Shown here: piece by piece, positions 45,121 through 59,319 of the stretch
How positions within the stretch are numbered: the stretch's first letter is position 1
How the letters are laid out: each line of letters starts with the position of its first letter
Source: Alnus glutinosa
Taxonomy: Eukaryota; Streptophyta; Magnoliopsida; Fagales; Betulaceae
Direction of reading: 5' to 3'
DNA length: 64,000 nucleotides
Assembly: GCF_958979055.1 (NCBI RefSeq)
Contig: NC_084893.1
Span: forward strand, 28,990,487-29,054,486
The notes under the pieces: model-generated
Seen by the model: the letters and a program-made list of their open reading frames with translations, nothing else
Told to the model about the DNA's origin: nothing
Databases searched by the model: none
Translations under genes and position numbers: made by a program

Positions 45121-46773
45121 ACAGAAAGGGCAGTGATTCTCTGTCTCTCGTGTGCAAAGGGACGTTTTTGTAGCCGTATGATCAGACACGTATTGTATGA
45201 TCATGTGGGTCACGTGGTTAGGGTGTAGAATGGGTCAAGGATGGGATAATGGGCTTCTATTGTTTAGTTCGTTTATAAGATATCGTGTCAAATATATTAT
45301 CAATAAAGATTCGGGTTAAGTGAGATATCCAAATAAATCACAAATTAAATAAATTTTTTTTTAAAAAAAAAAAAAAATCAGTCTATTAAAATAACACGTG
45401 TTTATAAAATTAAAAATATATTTGAAACTTACATGCATTTTAATTACATGTAAATTTAATAGACTGGTTTTAAAAAAAAAAAAAAATCATTTGGCCAAAA
45501 TATTTAATTCAAAAATTTAAGTTTATAAATTTACGATTTAATATTTATTTATACTGTGGAGATGTTTAACCATGCCTAAAAAAAATCCAACAAATATCAT
45601 CCCACGGCTTACCAAAAAAAATTATTAATAAAATATTATCAAGTTGCATGGCCCTTTTTTAAAAAAAATAAAAAATAAATAAAATACAAGATGAATCATG
45701 TAGTTTAAAACTCCATGCGCCGTAAACCGGTAAACATAAGTGACAAATAACTCATCACTCTAAATTTTTGTTTGATACTTCCATCAAAATTTTAAATGGA
45801 AGTTTAAAATAAAAAGTTATTTAACAAGGAGTTCTAAACCATTTTTTATACTTAAAAAAACTTATTGCAAATGAGTGTAACTACGTGGACGGATTCGTAA
45901 TCAAAACATTTTCATGTCTCGGGAATTTTTGACATACCAAGTCATTTACATTTTAATTGGTGGAAAGATGAGACATGATTGGAATAAATTGAGATTCACA
46001 ATTTTTTTGTAGACGTTAGAAATAAATAATAATAATAATAATAACTAACGAAGTATGCTTTGTATGAGAATGGTTGAGAAGAAGCTATTTATATATATTG
46101 GTTATTTTCAAAGACCTTCACAACTTTTCCCAGCCAAAGTTATCCCTTCCTTAATTTTAAGCACAAGTCGATCTCATTCTTCCACTGTGTGGATAAATAA
46201 AAGAAAATTACAAAAGTTTACCATGTCTCCTCCTGATTTCTTCATGAATTCGAGTGTGTAATGAATTTTCTTGTTTTTGGGTTATAGAAAATGAATGAAT
46301 ATTAAGAACAAATGGGTTTATGAACTGTTATTGAAAGATAGAGATTTGGTTGATTCGAGCTCAACCAAAAGGCTCCAAAAGTTTACAATCTGAAACAACA
46401 TACTAGACATTCGATATCAGCAAGGATAGGCGTTATTACTGCTCAAGACTTGATTGTACAACTCTTCATATTTCAAATACTATGCCCAACGTCTCCTTCC
46501 AATGTATCTCTGCACATTCATCTTCTCTGTATCTCCCCAACACTCTCCTCTGCACTTTCTTCTTCCTCCATATCTTATTCCACTCACTTGAGAACACTGA
46601 CTAAATTACATGGGTATTTATAAGCTACAATAGATGCTTCCAGTCTTCCAATATTTGATTCACTCATTTACATTTTATGTGACTCCCACGTGACAAATAA
46701 CTCCTAAAACAATTATTTTAGACCAAATAACCTTTTAACTTTGTGAATCTAGAATAAAAATTAAAAATGAATA
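45121..46773. other. AT-rich intergenic DNA with a short hairpin
   Basis: Contains an inverted repeat at 45379-45470 (CAGTCTATTAAA against TTTAATAGACTG, both next to A-runs), possibly a small MITE, and an ATA microsatellite at 46021-46042. The last part is the 3' UTR of the first CSLE gene. Confidence 0.5.
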
Positions 46774-49700
46774 TTACAATAATGTAAAACTGATACAAGC
46801 AAGTAGGGCAAATGCAAATGATTTGACTGCTAGGGAGCTTGGTATCTTGCCCTTGTCCTTCCTCAGGAAAAGGGCCTGATACAAAGGCAAGTTGATGAGA
46901 ACCAGAAGCCCACACAGAACAAATTGCAGAGTCATGAGACCCTTACCCATGAATGCTTCTTTCACCACCCCAACAAGGCAAAATAAGTTGAGCAATGCAA
47001 GTGTTGATAATATGGTGAGCATTGGAGAGGAGATTCCAAACTCCATTATATCTTTCTCATATCTTTGGGAACCTTCTTGGTCAGCAACCTTGGCTGAGAT
47101 TATGAATGCTGAATCAGTAAAACCCAGTAACTTTAAGATGGTATCGATCACAGCAAATAGATAGGAACTTGTTCTCTTGTAGAGCCACATCCTCTGGTCA
47201 TTCCACCAACCTTGAATCGTGCCACCAGACCATAGGAACTCGGCAAAGCCATAAATGTGCTTGACAATTATCACATATGCAAATGGTAGGAACCATAGGC
47301 TCGAGATCTGCAGAAATGAAAAAACAAAACTTTATCACATACATTTCATTAACAAGTAACAGCTATGATCTCCTAGAAAATTAAAATATGCTTAAGAGCT
47401 ATGACTTAAGCATTGGAGTTATCCCTCGCCAGCACCGCAATAGGCTCCATTGCTTATGTACAGTTTCTCTCTTTTGCAAATGCAATTTGGTTGTTGTTCG
47501 AGACAAGGAAAACTGCTCTAACAATATCTATATAACGCATCCACATGTTCATATGATGCAAGGAATCGTACCTGTGGAAACAAGGAAATGCCTTTTAGGA
47601 GATAAAGTGAAGGGATGACAGAGTAGTATAGTACCGCCAAAGAATTAGGAGCCCAAAGGCAATAGACGCAATATCCCAGTCTAAGGCCTAAGCTAATCTT
47701 TCCATGTGCAAACCATGCAGGACTATACTTGGATAACAAAATCTGCAGATCACCTTCGGACCATCTCTTATGCTGCACAAGTACCTCAGGGAGTGTTACT
47801 GGAACTACACCTAAGAAAGCTTTCCTTGATGGATTGAAGTAGACTGATTTCCATCCCCGGCATTGGATTGATAAACCCGTTATGACATCTTCAACCGGAC
47901 ACCCATATAACAAACCCATCTACATTCAAACATCAGTAAATGAAGCCCACTTCAAGAATGTGACGAATGATGCCTCACACAAGATTACACGAGAGAGATC
48001 GAATGAAACAAGACTTAAAAAAGATATATATACAGTGCATGGTGGACGCTTGAAATGCATGCGATAAGAGAGAGTTCGAGCTTAGACAGAAAGTTACATT
48101 CTAAGCGCACGAGTGCATTTGGCTATCTGATTTCGCAGACTAAAAGTGTGATTTTAAACTAAATTACAGAAAATATATCGTTTGAGAGTGTATTTTTAAA
48201 AAATTACATTTTGAAAGCCTAAAAGAAAAAAATATGCGTTCTCGAATCGCAAATAAGATGATGTGTTTTTAAAAACACACGATTTTAATGGCAAAATTGC
48301 GAATTGTGATTTTTAAAAACGGTTAACGTGTTTTGAAATTGCAAATCCTAATGGATCCATAATCTTGTGCGACATGTCTTACATCAAAGTGTGTGTGTGA
48401 GAGAGAGAGAGAGAGACCTCTTTTCCCCATTGAGTGTTTTTGTCATAGGTACAGCTTGCAAGACCCTTTAATTTCTCTTCTAATTCATGTACACTCTCTT
48501 CCCTTCTTCTATCATTTGCGCTAGTGCTCCAATCACCCTTATATCCCTCATTGAACTTCGTACCACATAGAGTGTCTCTTCTGTGAAAGCATCCAGTACC
48601 AATATATAGAGGGCCTCCATAACCATCCAAACCATGGAATTCCACCTTCATCACCAACCATTAGCAAACTTAATCAACATAATATCAAATTTTACCAATA
48701 GGATAAACACATACTGCCTAAATAATTATTTGCTTCCATAAATATTTTCTCACCTCACCAATCACCCTCATTGAAGCACTGTATATTTCATTCTTTGTAA
48801 TGTTCTCATAATTCTGTGGAAACTGCACGAAAGCAATCTCATTGCCCTTCTCTTCATCCATGAAAAAGCAAAGTGCATCTCTCACAGAAAGTGAATTGTT
48901 TGAGTACATATCACAGTCCACATTAAGAATGATCGGCCCATTGCTAATCTTTGATGACACTCTTATCTGCACATTGATGAAGCATTAAATGGTGAGCAAT
49001 TTACTACATATTCTTTGAGGGGGAAAAAAAAAAAAAAATCATTTTGTCTGCAAGAATGTACATTACCAATGCATTCATAGCTCCAGCTTTGAAGTTGTGG
49101 TGATGCTGGGGTCTCTTCTCCCGAGCCAAATATACCAGAGTTGGCAACACAAACCCATATTTATCTGTGGCATTGGGATCTCTCCCATCAATTAATATCT
49201 GCAACAACAACAAAAATCAATTTTAAACACTAAAAACAACAATGGTTTCCTTAAAATTGCTTGTTTATAGTTCTACTAGACTTGCATACTCTAAAGAATG
49301 ACAGATAGTTCTGGTTTAGCAAAGCTAGAAAACGTAATGTGATGCAGTAAGGTACCTGAAGAATTGTGTCATGGTCACGTCGAGAAGAATATGAATCCCA
49401 CTGAGAGAATTGTTTGTGTTTTAAGCGAACTTCTTCAGGGATTCGACCTATCTTTGCTGCATTTTCGATTCGGCTCTCCATTTCTCCATATAATTTCTAC
49501 AAGAGGACTAGAGATTAGGCAGCCGTTACAATGACCAATATGTCAAAAATTCAATCGTGTAACATCCTCCCGTAGCTCATCAAAAGATATGGAGGTCCCA
49601 TGACTTCAAAATCCAGATGTTGGTCGTGTTAAATCACTAGTTATCCCAAAAGCTTTAACTTATTAGAAGAGGTAAATTTAATCATTTAATCAATACTTTA

Positions 49701-50811
49701 AAACTCTCTGTCACCGTGAGGGCCTCACATGTGGGCTCAAACCCTATTTTAATAGGTGAGGCCTAACACATGGAATATTTAATTGAAATGAGAGGTAAAT
49801 GACGGAGTTAAGGTTCGAACTCAGAACATTTGGCTCTGATACCATGTCAAATTACAATTTGTCTTAAAAACTTAAGCATATAGGAAGATGTAGAAAATTT
49901 AATCATGATTAATCAATATTTTAACAGGTTGGACTTTAGCTAAGAGCTTGACTTTAGATGTTGGATGCTACATCACTTTACCGACCACCCTTCATTTGAA
50001 AACATGGACCTTTTTTATTCTGGATAAGTGCATGCATATGAACAATATATTATATACATTATCTTCTGCCGAAATAATTTTTTACCTTGATGATGGCCAA
50101 CTCTTTAGCTTGATTAGCATCGCGTGGGGCATCCCTTGACATAAAATAAGCAGCTGGTGACCTTGGCTCCACTTTGAAGTTCTTGCAGAATGGTAGCCAA
50201 TGCTTGGCAAACAGAGAGGCTTCTAGGAGAGCATAATAGGTGATATCTGACCCACCATCATCTGAAAGATACACACTCAGTTTCTCCGATGGATAATCAT
50301 ATGCCATTACCGATAAAACTGTGTTGACCACCATCAATGGTGGCTCCAAAACGGGGTCCGCCGTGCACACGAATATGTCTACCCCCGGCATGTCTTTTCC
50401 GTATCTGTTTCCCAAAACATTCATAAATTAAAAAAAATAATTACTAACTTCATGGAACAACATATGAACCAGGTTCATCCTCAACTAAAATATTCATCGA
50501 CATTGTAAATTGAAATGGGAGGATTCAAACTCAAAAAACCTCTGAAAAAGCCTGTCCTTGAAGGTGTGTCTGTAGACACGGTTCCAGCGGTGGGCTTGAG
50601 TGAGAACCCAGTAAAAACCGAACCAGAGCTCAGCTCCAAGCAATCCAATCCAACCCCATCTGCCATCTTCACCATTTCTTGGTATATGACTCACTCTGTA
50701 AACCCAAATCAAACATATGCCCACAAACACAGACACTGCAAAAAGCCTGTATATGACTCTGCCTTTAGCTCTCCTTGTCTCAAACAATGGAAAATACCCA
50801 TTACTTCCCAT
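46774..50811 (-). CDS. CSLE1: Cellulose synthase-like protein E, copy 1 (728 aa)
   Basis: A GT2 glycosyltransferase of the cellulose synthase superfamily, predicted to polymerise a beta-glycan at Golgi or plasma membrane; the product of CSLE enzymes is not settled. I join eight minus-strand exons: 50540-50811, 50086-50404, 49356-49496, 49067-49198, 48754-48966, 48418-48645, 47572-47919 and 46774-47307. Start [18 protein letters not shown] is typical of CSLE. Two N-terminal membrane spans (about 20-80) are followed by the catalytic core: DDG (139-140), DCD (305-307), VED (Asp446) and QHKRW (484-488), so the D,D,D,QxxRW set is complete. Several C-terminal spans follow. It lies directly downstream of a second CSLE gene on the same strand. 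Exons 2-7 match that copy in length. Confidence 0.95.
48391..48416. repeat. GT/GA microsatellite beside a splice donor in CSLE copy 1
   Basis: GTGTGT followed by GAGAGA, directly adjoining the exon-6 donor on the minus strand (exon ends at 48418). In the transcript the intron begins GTCTCTCTC. Confidence 0.9.
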
Positions 50812-52246
50812 CTCTCTCTCCCCCTCGATCTGTCTCTCTTCAGTGCTTTCTATGATCAGCTGCGGATATATTGCGGTGGCGTTTATAGTACTTTAAGGAA
50901 TCTTGTCGTTTTACCTGCTACAGACTTTGTCATAAATTTAATATCTTTGGTCAAGGATGATGTCTTTTTCAGATTTCAACAAAAGACGTAGCTCTTGGTT
51001 AATTATTATTTATAGAGAATATTTAGAGCTCCACGTTCATGGCTGGTCACTGCTTTACATATAGTAATGATATTTAGTACACAGTGTATTACTGTTATTC
51101 AATAAAAGCTTATAAAAAGAAGAAATAATGGCTGATTTTTTACTGTAAATTATCTTTCATCCTAGAATTTGGCATTGATTCAAATAGTGAATTATTTTTT
51201 TTTAAAATATTATTTGAATTTTGCTATCATTTTTGTAGTCAACTTTTTTTTTTTTTTTTCCATTTACAACTTTAAATAATAGGAATAAAGTAGAAACATG
51301 ATTTAAATTCAAGATCATACGTTTTAATATCATGAAATGGATATTTAACAAAAGAGATATGCTTATAGTTGGAATAGGTTGTGTCGATTACTGTTTGTTC
51401 TTAATTCTCTTGGTCTCATCACCTTCTTCAGAAATTGTTAGAAACCAAAATAAATATGAGAAGGACATACGTTGAATTGCCATTAGGATTAATTATGGAG
51501 TAATATTTCTTATACAATTCTAACAATTTTTTTTTTGTTTTAAAGATCAACCATTAAATATTTAAAATCCACGTGTAAGAGTTGTCCGAGAATCATTACT
51601 CTTAACTCTATGAATGCCGTAACTCAGTCACCAAAGCATATAATGTGTGATAAGAGTGAAATGATGTAAGTATAAATTCGAATTTGTTGCATAATTAATC
51701 AACTTTTTGTTGAATCTTGGCCGTAAAATTGGATTCTTTAAGTTTTAAAAGTATTAATTAAATAATTAAAAACTAATTATTCTTTATCAGCCTAAATTTT
51801 TAAAATAAATATTAATTTAACAAAATATTAAACCCAACGTCCAGAATTCAAATCTTGATTTATTCTCAATTTTAATTAAAATAGACAATGTGTTATTTAG
51901 CCCCATCGTAGCACATGCTACTTGTTAAAATAAAAAATAATAATAATAAAAAAAAAAAAAAAAAAAAAATTTACGTGATTTGACTTAAAAACATTTCGAT
52001 CACAGACAAATAGGAAAATAATTATTAATTCAATTCAATTATTCAACTACATAGGGTGGGGAAGGAAGAGGTGGTGCGGCGCGTCAAAAGGCCCTCCCTC
52101 ACGCAATGCCGCATTCCCACGACTTTTGGGGTTATTTTTCACAAAAAAATAAAAATAAAAAAGGTGGTTGAAAAAGAACAAAAGCCTCCCATTTTGATCG
52201 TCAATGTTTCACGTGTGTCGGCGGCTGCAGATAGGAGCTTGCTAGA
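50812..52246. other. Promoter region of CSLE copy 1 and AT-rich DNA
   Basis: The bases next to 50812 hold a CT-rich leader (GAGAGAG on the plus-strand complement). Further away are A/T runs at 51244-51260 and 51950-51970 and a more GC-rich patch at 52055-52130. No gene is recognised. Confidence 0.5.
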
Positions 52247-54049
52247 TAGGGCGTCGGTGCTGTAGTTTACATTTGCTATAATTAAATGGGTGGTCGGGAT
52301 TTAACAAGACAATTTTAACTCAAAAGACGCAAATGTTGTTTGTGTCCTTATCTGGCTACAATAACTCTACCAGAGAAAAGATGGCTCCTTTACGGCATCT
52401 CGAGTAGCCTCATCAAATTTTATTCACTAAAGTAATTAAAAGTTACTTTTCTTAATTATGGTGAGCTACTTTTTTAAAATTTTTCTAATAGCCTCATCAT
52501 TTTAATTATTTATTATCACTATTCTATTTAAATAATATTTTTTTTCATATTTCTTTATTCTTTTTCTATTTAATCTTTTTACAAAGAATCATTCGAATCC
52601 ATGAAATAAGGACATTATCGTGTGAAAGAAATGGGAGAAAAAAATGAGAGAAAAAAGGAAAAAAAAAAATGTGTTGATAATGTGAGAGAGAAAGGTGAAA
52701 CAAAATTTGGTGAGTGAGAATTGGTGAGTAATTTCACTCATCAAAACTTTTTGGTTAAAATGATGAGGCTCTTTAGAATAATTTTTTAATGTTTTCATCA
52801 AATTGACTCACCAAAATAACTAAAAAATTATTTTGATACTGGCTTCTTTCTTCTTCCCCACTAAGCAACAAATATTTGTGCATCTCCATGGATTCAAACT
52901 CCTTAGAACTCAAAGCGTTGTCCTGCAAAGACATCTCCTTTGAAAAAAAAAAAAAAAATACCACACCTGGCTTGTTTCTTCTTTTCCACTAAGCATCTAT
53001 GTGCTTCTCTGAACCTAGTTGTCTACACTTGCGCTCAGGCCTAAAGTCTGGTGGGGGTGCAGGGGACCGATCTATGTGGGAAACCAAGCTTGGCCTCCGT
53101 CTTTAGACTGCTGGGTCTTCAGGTGAGGCCCTCCATTCCCACCGCTCCGCTCACTAGCTTGAATAATCTTTGCTGCGTGGAGGTGGTCATGGGATCTAGC
53201 TTGGAATAGCAGTCGGCGCAAAGAGAATGAGGTTGCATGGGTATAAGAATCCAATGTTATTGAAATGAATGCTAGTGTTGCTACTTAGACTCACGGCAAG
53301 CTTTGAGTCCATATATCTTTGCTTTTCTAAGATTGGGCTCTATGCATCTATCACCTCTGTAATTGATCGAGTTGAACGATCTGTGTATATCGGTGGATAA
53401 GACAAATTGGGCTATTCACGTTAGACATTGCTCGAGGTCACACGATTTCAAGCTCAAATCACACTAGCGAACATATTTTTTGGATTAGCATGGCTCAACT
53501 GATCAGGACTCTTAAGGGAAACGTGGCAGTTCATCCGTTGCCTTCTCTTCTACAACATGTCGCATCTTTATTATTTGTCAGAGTGCAGACATCATAGGTT
53601 GTTAATTATGCGGCATCAAGGTTTAATTGCCTCCATTTAGGATTTCCATCTCATTCTCCGTTAGCCGGAGTTCTCTGGTGCGGCTGATCCTGCTTCCGCT
53701 CAAGTTTTTTTTAACAACCATATATCTCTGGCTATTGAGACGAGTGCATAAGCTAAGACTTTTTGGAAAAAATTGAATGCTTTCAGATCTTTGTAGGACA
53801 ACACTTTCAGTTAAATTCTAAGGAGTTTGAATCCATAGAGACACACAAATATTTGTTGCTTGGTGGGGAAGAAGAAAGAAACTGGTGGTGGTATTTCTTC
53901 AAAGGAGACATTTTTTCCGGTGGAGTTAGCGTAGCCAGATAAGGATATAAACGGCGTTGGCGTCTTTTGAGTTAAAATTGTCTTGTTAAATCTTGACCAC
54001 CCATTTTATTACAGCAGATTTGGTGTAGTTTCGAACTACAACACCGGAG
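52247..54049. mobile_element. Large inverted-repeat element with a nested MITE
   Basis: The left arm (52247-52390 continuing at 52835-52935) is the reverse complement of the right arm (about 53790-54049). Landmarks: GTGGTCGGGATTTAACAAGA with its inverted partner near 53985, TTATCTGGCTAC with GTAGCCAGATAA at 53931, and ATGGATTCAAACTCCTTAGA at 52888 with its partner near 53820. The arms are about 245 bp once the nested insertion is removed, around a spacer of about 850 bp (52936-53790). The spacer has no ORF I recognise. A family cannot be assigned, and no target duplication was confirmed. Confidence 0.8.
52385..52840. mobile_element. MITE nested in the left arm of the larger inverted repeat
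   Basis: It interrupts the left arm: the right arm is continuous where this ~455 bp sits. It has its own inverted sequences, TAGCCTCATCATTTTAAT (52489) against TTAAAATGATGAGGCTCTT (52754), and terminal CATCAAATTTTATTCACTAA-like sequence facing a similar inverted copy near 52797. No ORF. Confidence 0.7.
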
Positions 54050-54795
54050 CCGGATCCGAGCTCGATAGTATCTGATCCCATTCTCTCTCACCTGAGTTGA
54101 TGGCAGCAAATGACATCAAATGACATCAACTTGTACCCTTGCCACATCACCGTTAGGACAAACAGTAGGACCAGTGGACCACTCTAACAACTCCAATGAG
54201 GGGGGGAACATTTTCCGGCTACTATATACCAACATCACAACCACATCTGCCACAAGCCCATACATGATAGATCGTACTAACAAGATATCCCCCAATCAAA
54301 TGGCGCTCTGTACGTAGCTCAGGTTTCTATACCCCATCCCATATCGTAGAAATAGTAGTTCACTGTAACAAGTAAATTTCTAAGCTCTTCATTACTTTTT
54401 TGCTTTCCATTTCATCCAATAATCCCTTACTGACTTAGGTATCAAAGTGCAATTTGCTGGTACATCCGACAAGTCACCTCTGCTGTTTTCTGTCTCTCCA
54501 CAGGTCTCCTTGGTTGGACTACGACCAAACAGTCAACTGTGCTAATTATAGAAAATATCTTAATTTGCTTTGTTAAGGAAAAACAAAGGAGTATTAATTC
54601 ATTATTGATCCTCAATCATATATGACTTGTGAGAAAACAAAGAGGTATATAACGTGAGCAAGTATTGTTAGGAGTACTACAATTTTTACTGTAAGTCTCT
54701 TATAAATTAACGTGATAATTCACGTGATATTTATTATCGGCAATTCTGATGATACTCATTTTCATAAAAATAAAAAGAAAAAACAGAAGCTCTCT
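54050..54795. other. Intergenic DNA and 3' region of CSLE copy 2
   Basis: No gene is recognised. The end nearest 54796 is the 3' UTR of the second CSLE gene. A GGAGTACTACAA word at 54670 is shared with 61311. Confidence 0.5.
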
Positions 54796-56563
54796 TTATA
54801 TTACATTAAAAATGAAAGGCATTGAACAAGCCAGTGAAGCTAAAACGATGGACTTGAACGTAAGCGAGGAAGGTATACGGCCCTTATCATGGCGGATGAA
54901 GAGTGCTTTGTACACAGGTATATTGACCATGACTAGAAGCACGTCAAGAATAACCTGCAGAATCAACCGGTCCAACGCCTTGAACTGATCCAATTCCATG
55001 ACAATCTCTGTGATTCCCCCACATAAAGTGAAGAGGTTTAGCATTGCCAGAGTTGCCACAATGGTAGACATGATAGATGAGCTTCCAAACTCTATCACCT
55101 CTTGCTCGTACCTCCTTGAGACATCCTCTGTGACCACCTTATCTGTGATCACAAATGTTGTTTCAGACAGCCCTAGTTGCCTGGAAATGGTATCAATCAG
55201 AGCGAAAAAGTATGAAGTAGTCCTTCGGATCACCCAAATTCGCTGTGAGTTCCACCAAGCTTCCAGTGTATCACCACAGCTCAGGGCCTCAGCTATACTG
55301 CAAGCATTCCTGGCTAGAAAAACATATGCAAAAGGCAGAAACCATAGGCTTGTAACCTGAAAATAAGAGACGTACTGATCATATATACATATATATGTAT
55401 ACGAACTCCCTATATATATTGATTCAAAACGTATCTTCTGCTACTCAAATGGTAGAATAAATATTACATTGGTAGAAATCAAAAAAGGAAACTAGATCAC
55501 TTAAAATAGGAAAGAAACTATCTTAGGTAAAGATAAACTAATTATGGAAACTGGAAACTAGACATGCGAAAGATGCATCTCAGCTGTGATGATCGCACTT
55601 GTGAGCATCCAAGGGAGCTCGGCTGCAAACTCGTCCGGATGTGGCTACGACTGAGCCTTCGAGAAGTCTCCCAATGTGACTCGACTTCAACATCGGACAG
55701 GACTGCGACCGAGGGTACTCTCAGTGGCTCAGTTAGGAGCACTCGGTTGCAACCCGCGTCCGAACAGTGTTGCGGCCAAGTCTTACTGATTACTGCCTCC
55801 CACTAGTCTTGTCCTAGGGTTGTGCTACATCACTTTCACTCTGCTTGACTAGTTGTTGGGTAGTTGCTCACTAGTTTGAGTTTTGGACAAACTATATAAA
55901 TTGATCATTCTGAAAATTTGTGTTTAATTAATAAATTAATCTGAGGGGATTGGAGATGCATGCATATATAGAAATATGTCTCTAAACTATGGGCATGATA
56001 TGCAGGAATTCTTGCTCATATGACATCTATTATGCATCAATACATAAGAAAAAAGAAAAAGGAAAAGGAAAAGATTGAAACCTCAGGGAATAAGGAAATG
56101 CCACGGAGCAAGCAGAGTGGAGGAACAATCACATAATAGAGTGTTGGCAAAGAAATTGGAGCCCACAAAAGATAGACACAATATCCCATCTGGGCCCCCA
56201 ATTTAATCTTCCCATGACCATATATGAAGGGGCAATACTTGGAGAAAAATATTTGAAACATGCCTTCACACCACCTCTTGTATTGGACAAGAACTATATC
56301 TAAGGTTGTTGGAGCAATACCCAAGAAGGCCTTTCTATCTGGATTATAATAAAGTGATTTCCAACCCCTGCACTGGATAGCCAACCCAGTTACAATGTCT
56401 TCCACCGGGCAACCGTATATCAACCCCATCTGCATAATTCAGAAGTACATTTTCAAGATCAAAAGTTCCATACATATATTCATTGATTTACAGGTAGTTC
56501 AGTGCCACATACCTACGTCCACCGATATAAATAAGCTCTATTTACCTAGCTCACAAGTACAAG

Positions 56564-56604
<41 letters not shown>

Positions 56605-59285
56605 TTTCCCCCCATTGAGTGTCTTTCTCATAGCTACAGTTTGCAAGAACTTTTGATGCTTCTTCTAATTCATCAGAAGTTCTATCTGCATTCTTTTTGG
56701 CTTGATCTGTTTCAGATTCTCCTCTATAATCCTTATAGTACACCTTTCCACAGAGACTTTCTCTTCTATGGAAACATCCAGTGCCACAATACAAAGCCGC
56801 ACCATATCCTCCCAAACCCGCAAGCTCAAACTACATATATATATAACCAAGAATAATTATGGTAAATTTTCAAGTATTGATCAAAACAAAGGCATATATA
56901 TATAGTTCCTGAACAAGAACATCCATAAAGATCGTAAATTACCCACCTTATTAATTACTGAACAAGAACATCCATAAATATCATTCTTGGTGATATTGTC
57001 AAAATTTTGTGGAAACTGCACGAAAGCGATTTCATGGCCTTTCCTTTCATCCATGAAAAAACATGCTGCTTCTCGTATTGTATCTGAATCATTTGCATAC
57101 ATGTCACAGTCCAGGTTGAGAATCAAGGGGGCATTGCTTATCTCTGACGACACCCTTATCTGTACATTTGAAAAATGTCTTGAAAATACTAGGAAAATAT
57201 ATGTATATATATATGCTCAAACGGAACAACCCCATTTCTTATTTTACATTGAAGAGAAATTAAAAATCCATGTAAGGAAGCTGAAAGCTTATATATATAT
57301 ATATATACCAGTGCATTCTCAGCTCCAGCTTTGAAGTGGTGAGGCCATTGGGGTCTCTTTTCTCGTACCATGTATACCAGTGTTGGCAATCGCCCTCCAT
57401 CAATATCCACCACAGTTTTGTCCCTTCCATCAATGATAATCTGAGAAATAAAAAACAAAAACAAAAATGAATGGATTAAGAAATGTGATCAACTAATTAA
57501 ACTAAATTCTGAAATTATGGTGGACAATACATACAATATTATACAAGAAGATTTACCTGTACAATTGACTGATGATCCTGCTTCGTCACTTTAGAGTTCC
57601 ATTCCAAAAATCCTTTATGATGGTCCCTTACTTCTTTTGGAATCTTGCCTATTTCAACAACTGAGTTGATCCGATTTTTCATCTCTTCGTATAGTTTCTT
57701 AAAAAATAAATAAAAAAACATTAAAATGTGATTCAATGGATCTTGTCACCAAGAACAATCAGCCATATCTCAGGTGTCATGCATATATATACTATATATT
57801 ACTTCATGCCTCAGTGCCATATATGGTTTGGGTACTTAAGTTTATAGGCACGTTAGAATATTAATTAAATTATTAAATTTATAATTATTTATCAGCTTAA
57901 GTTCTTGGGAATAGTAGGGCCCCGACTCTTCAATTTACTTTAATTTCAATTAAATATTCTATAGTTTAAACTTTTAAAATGAGTGATGATTTAACATCAC
58001 GCATATCTACAATATATTAGTTCACACCTAATGCCATGGATTGGGCATTTAAGTTTTATACATTATGGCTATGTTATAATATTAATTTTAAAATCGTTAA
58101 AGTTATTATTTCCTATTAGCTTTAATTTTTTAAAATAAGTAACGATTAACATGACATCAAAGTAGATGTATTGAGGGAGTGATAAAATATTATTTAAATA
58201 TTAATTAAATTTATTATTTCCTATCAACTTAAGCTTTTAAGATGAGTTGTAATTTAACATCATGCATGCATGTATACATACTATAAAGTAATGCGAGTTA
58301 GAAATCACATTTTTATCTCACTTTTACTTTACTGTCATGACAATACCAATCAGCATTTGATTTTTTTTTTTTTAACAATTGTTGATCCAATGGTTGATTA
58401 GCATTGTTACGTCAGCAAAGTGAGATAAAAATGTAGTTTTTAACATTTCGTTATACTATACATTAGCTCATGCTAATTAAAGACCAAACGATCAGTAATG
58501 CTACACACTTTCATTCTCATCTCACGCTCATCCTACCGGCCGGGAGCCCTTGGATCAAAATTCGTTAAACATGCCAGGCATGCATGCATGAACTTAATTA
58601 CCTTGATGGCCAACCATTCTCGAGAAAATGTGATGTCTTGGAAGTTTGAATGGTGGGCAAAGTATGCTGCAGGAGACCTTGGTTCGACCATGAATTTTCT
58701 GCAGAAGGGTACCCAATGCTTATAGAAAGTAGCGGCCTCTAGGAGAGCATAGAATGTCAACTCCGACCCACCGTCATCGGAAAGATAGATGCTCAACTTC
58801 TCTGGTGGATAGTTGTAGGCCATGGCTGATAAGACGGTGCTGATCACCAACGTTGGTGGCTCTAGCTTGGGGTCTGCCGTACACACGAAGATGTCTACAC
58901 CCGGTAACTTCTCTTCATATCTTACGTACGACACGCAAACAAAGTATTAATCCAAAATAGAGTTATTAATTATTTTTTACTAATTAATAATTTAGCATAA
59001 TTAATTAAATTTCTGTACGTCAGTAAAAGAGTCAATAGTTTGATTAGTTTCCTTACGTTTTCTAATGTCACGGGGGACTAGGGCAGGTCCAGAACCCAAC
59101 AAACCTTTACGCATCTCCCTACATAAACTATATATTATAATATATAGTTAACGTTTTGCCAGCAGACAAGCTTTTTCTATTTAATTAACCAAGAGGATAA
59201 ATACAATCTTTTGAGAATTTAAAAAAAAAATAAAAAATGTACTCGTTATTATTATTATTATATTGTAAAATAATCATAGAACGAA

Positions 59286-59319
<34 letters not shown>

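Noticed and set aside
50515..50991. 158-aa plus-strand frame near the CSLE copy 1 start
   Set aside because: Antisense shadow of CSLE exon 1, which has clear family similarity on the minus strand.
55564..55806. Cys/Ser/Arg-rich frame in an intron of CSLE copy 2
   Set aside because: Lies in intron 7 (55357-56081). The local composition is less AT-rich and might be a transposon insertion, but I found no matching ends or known domain.
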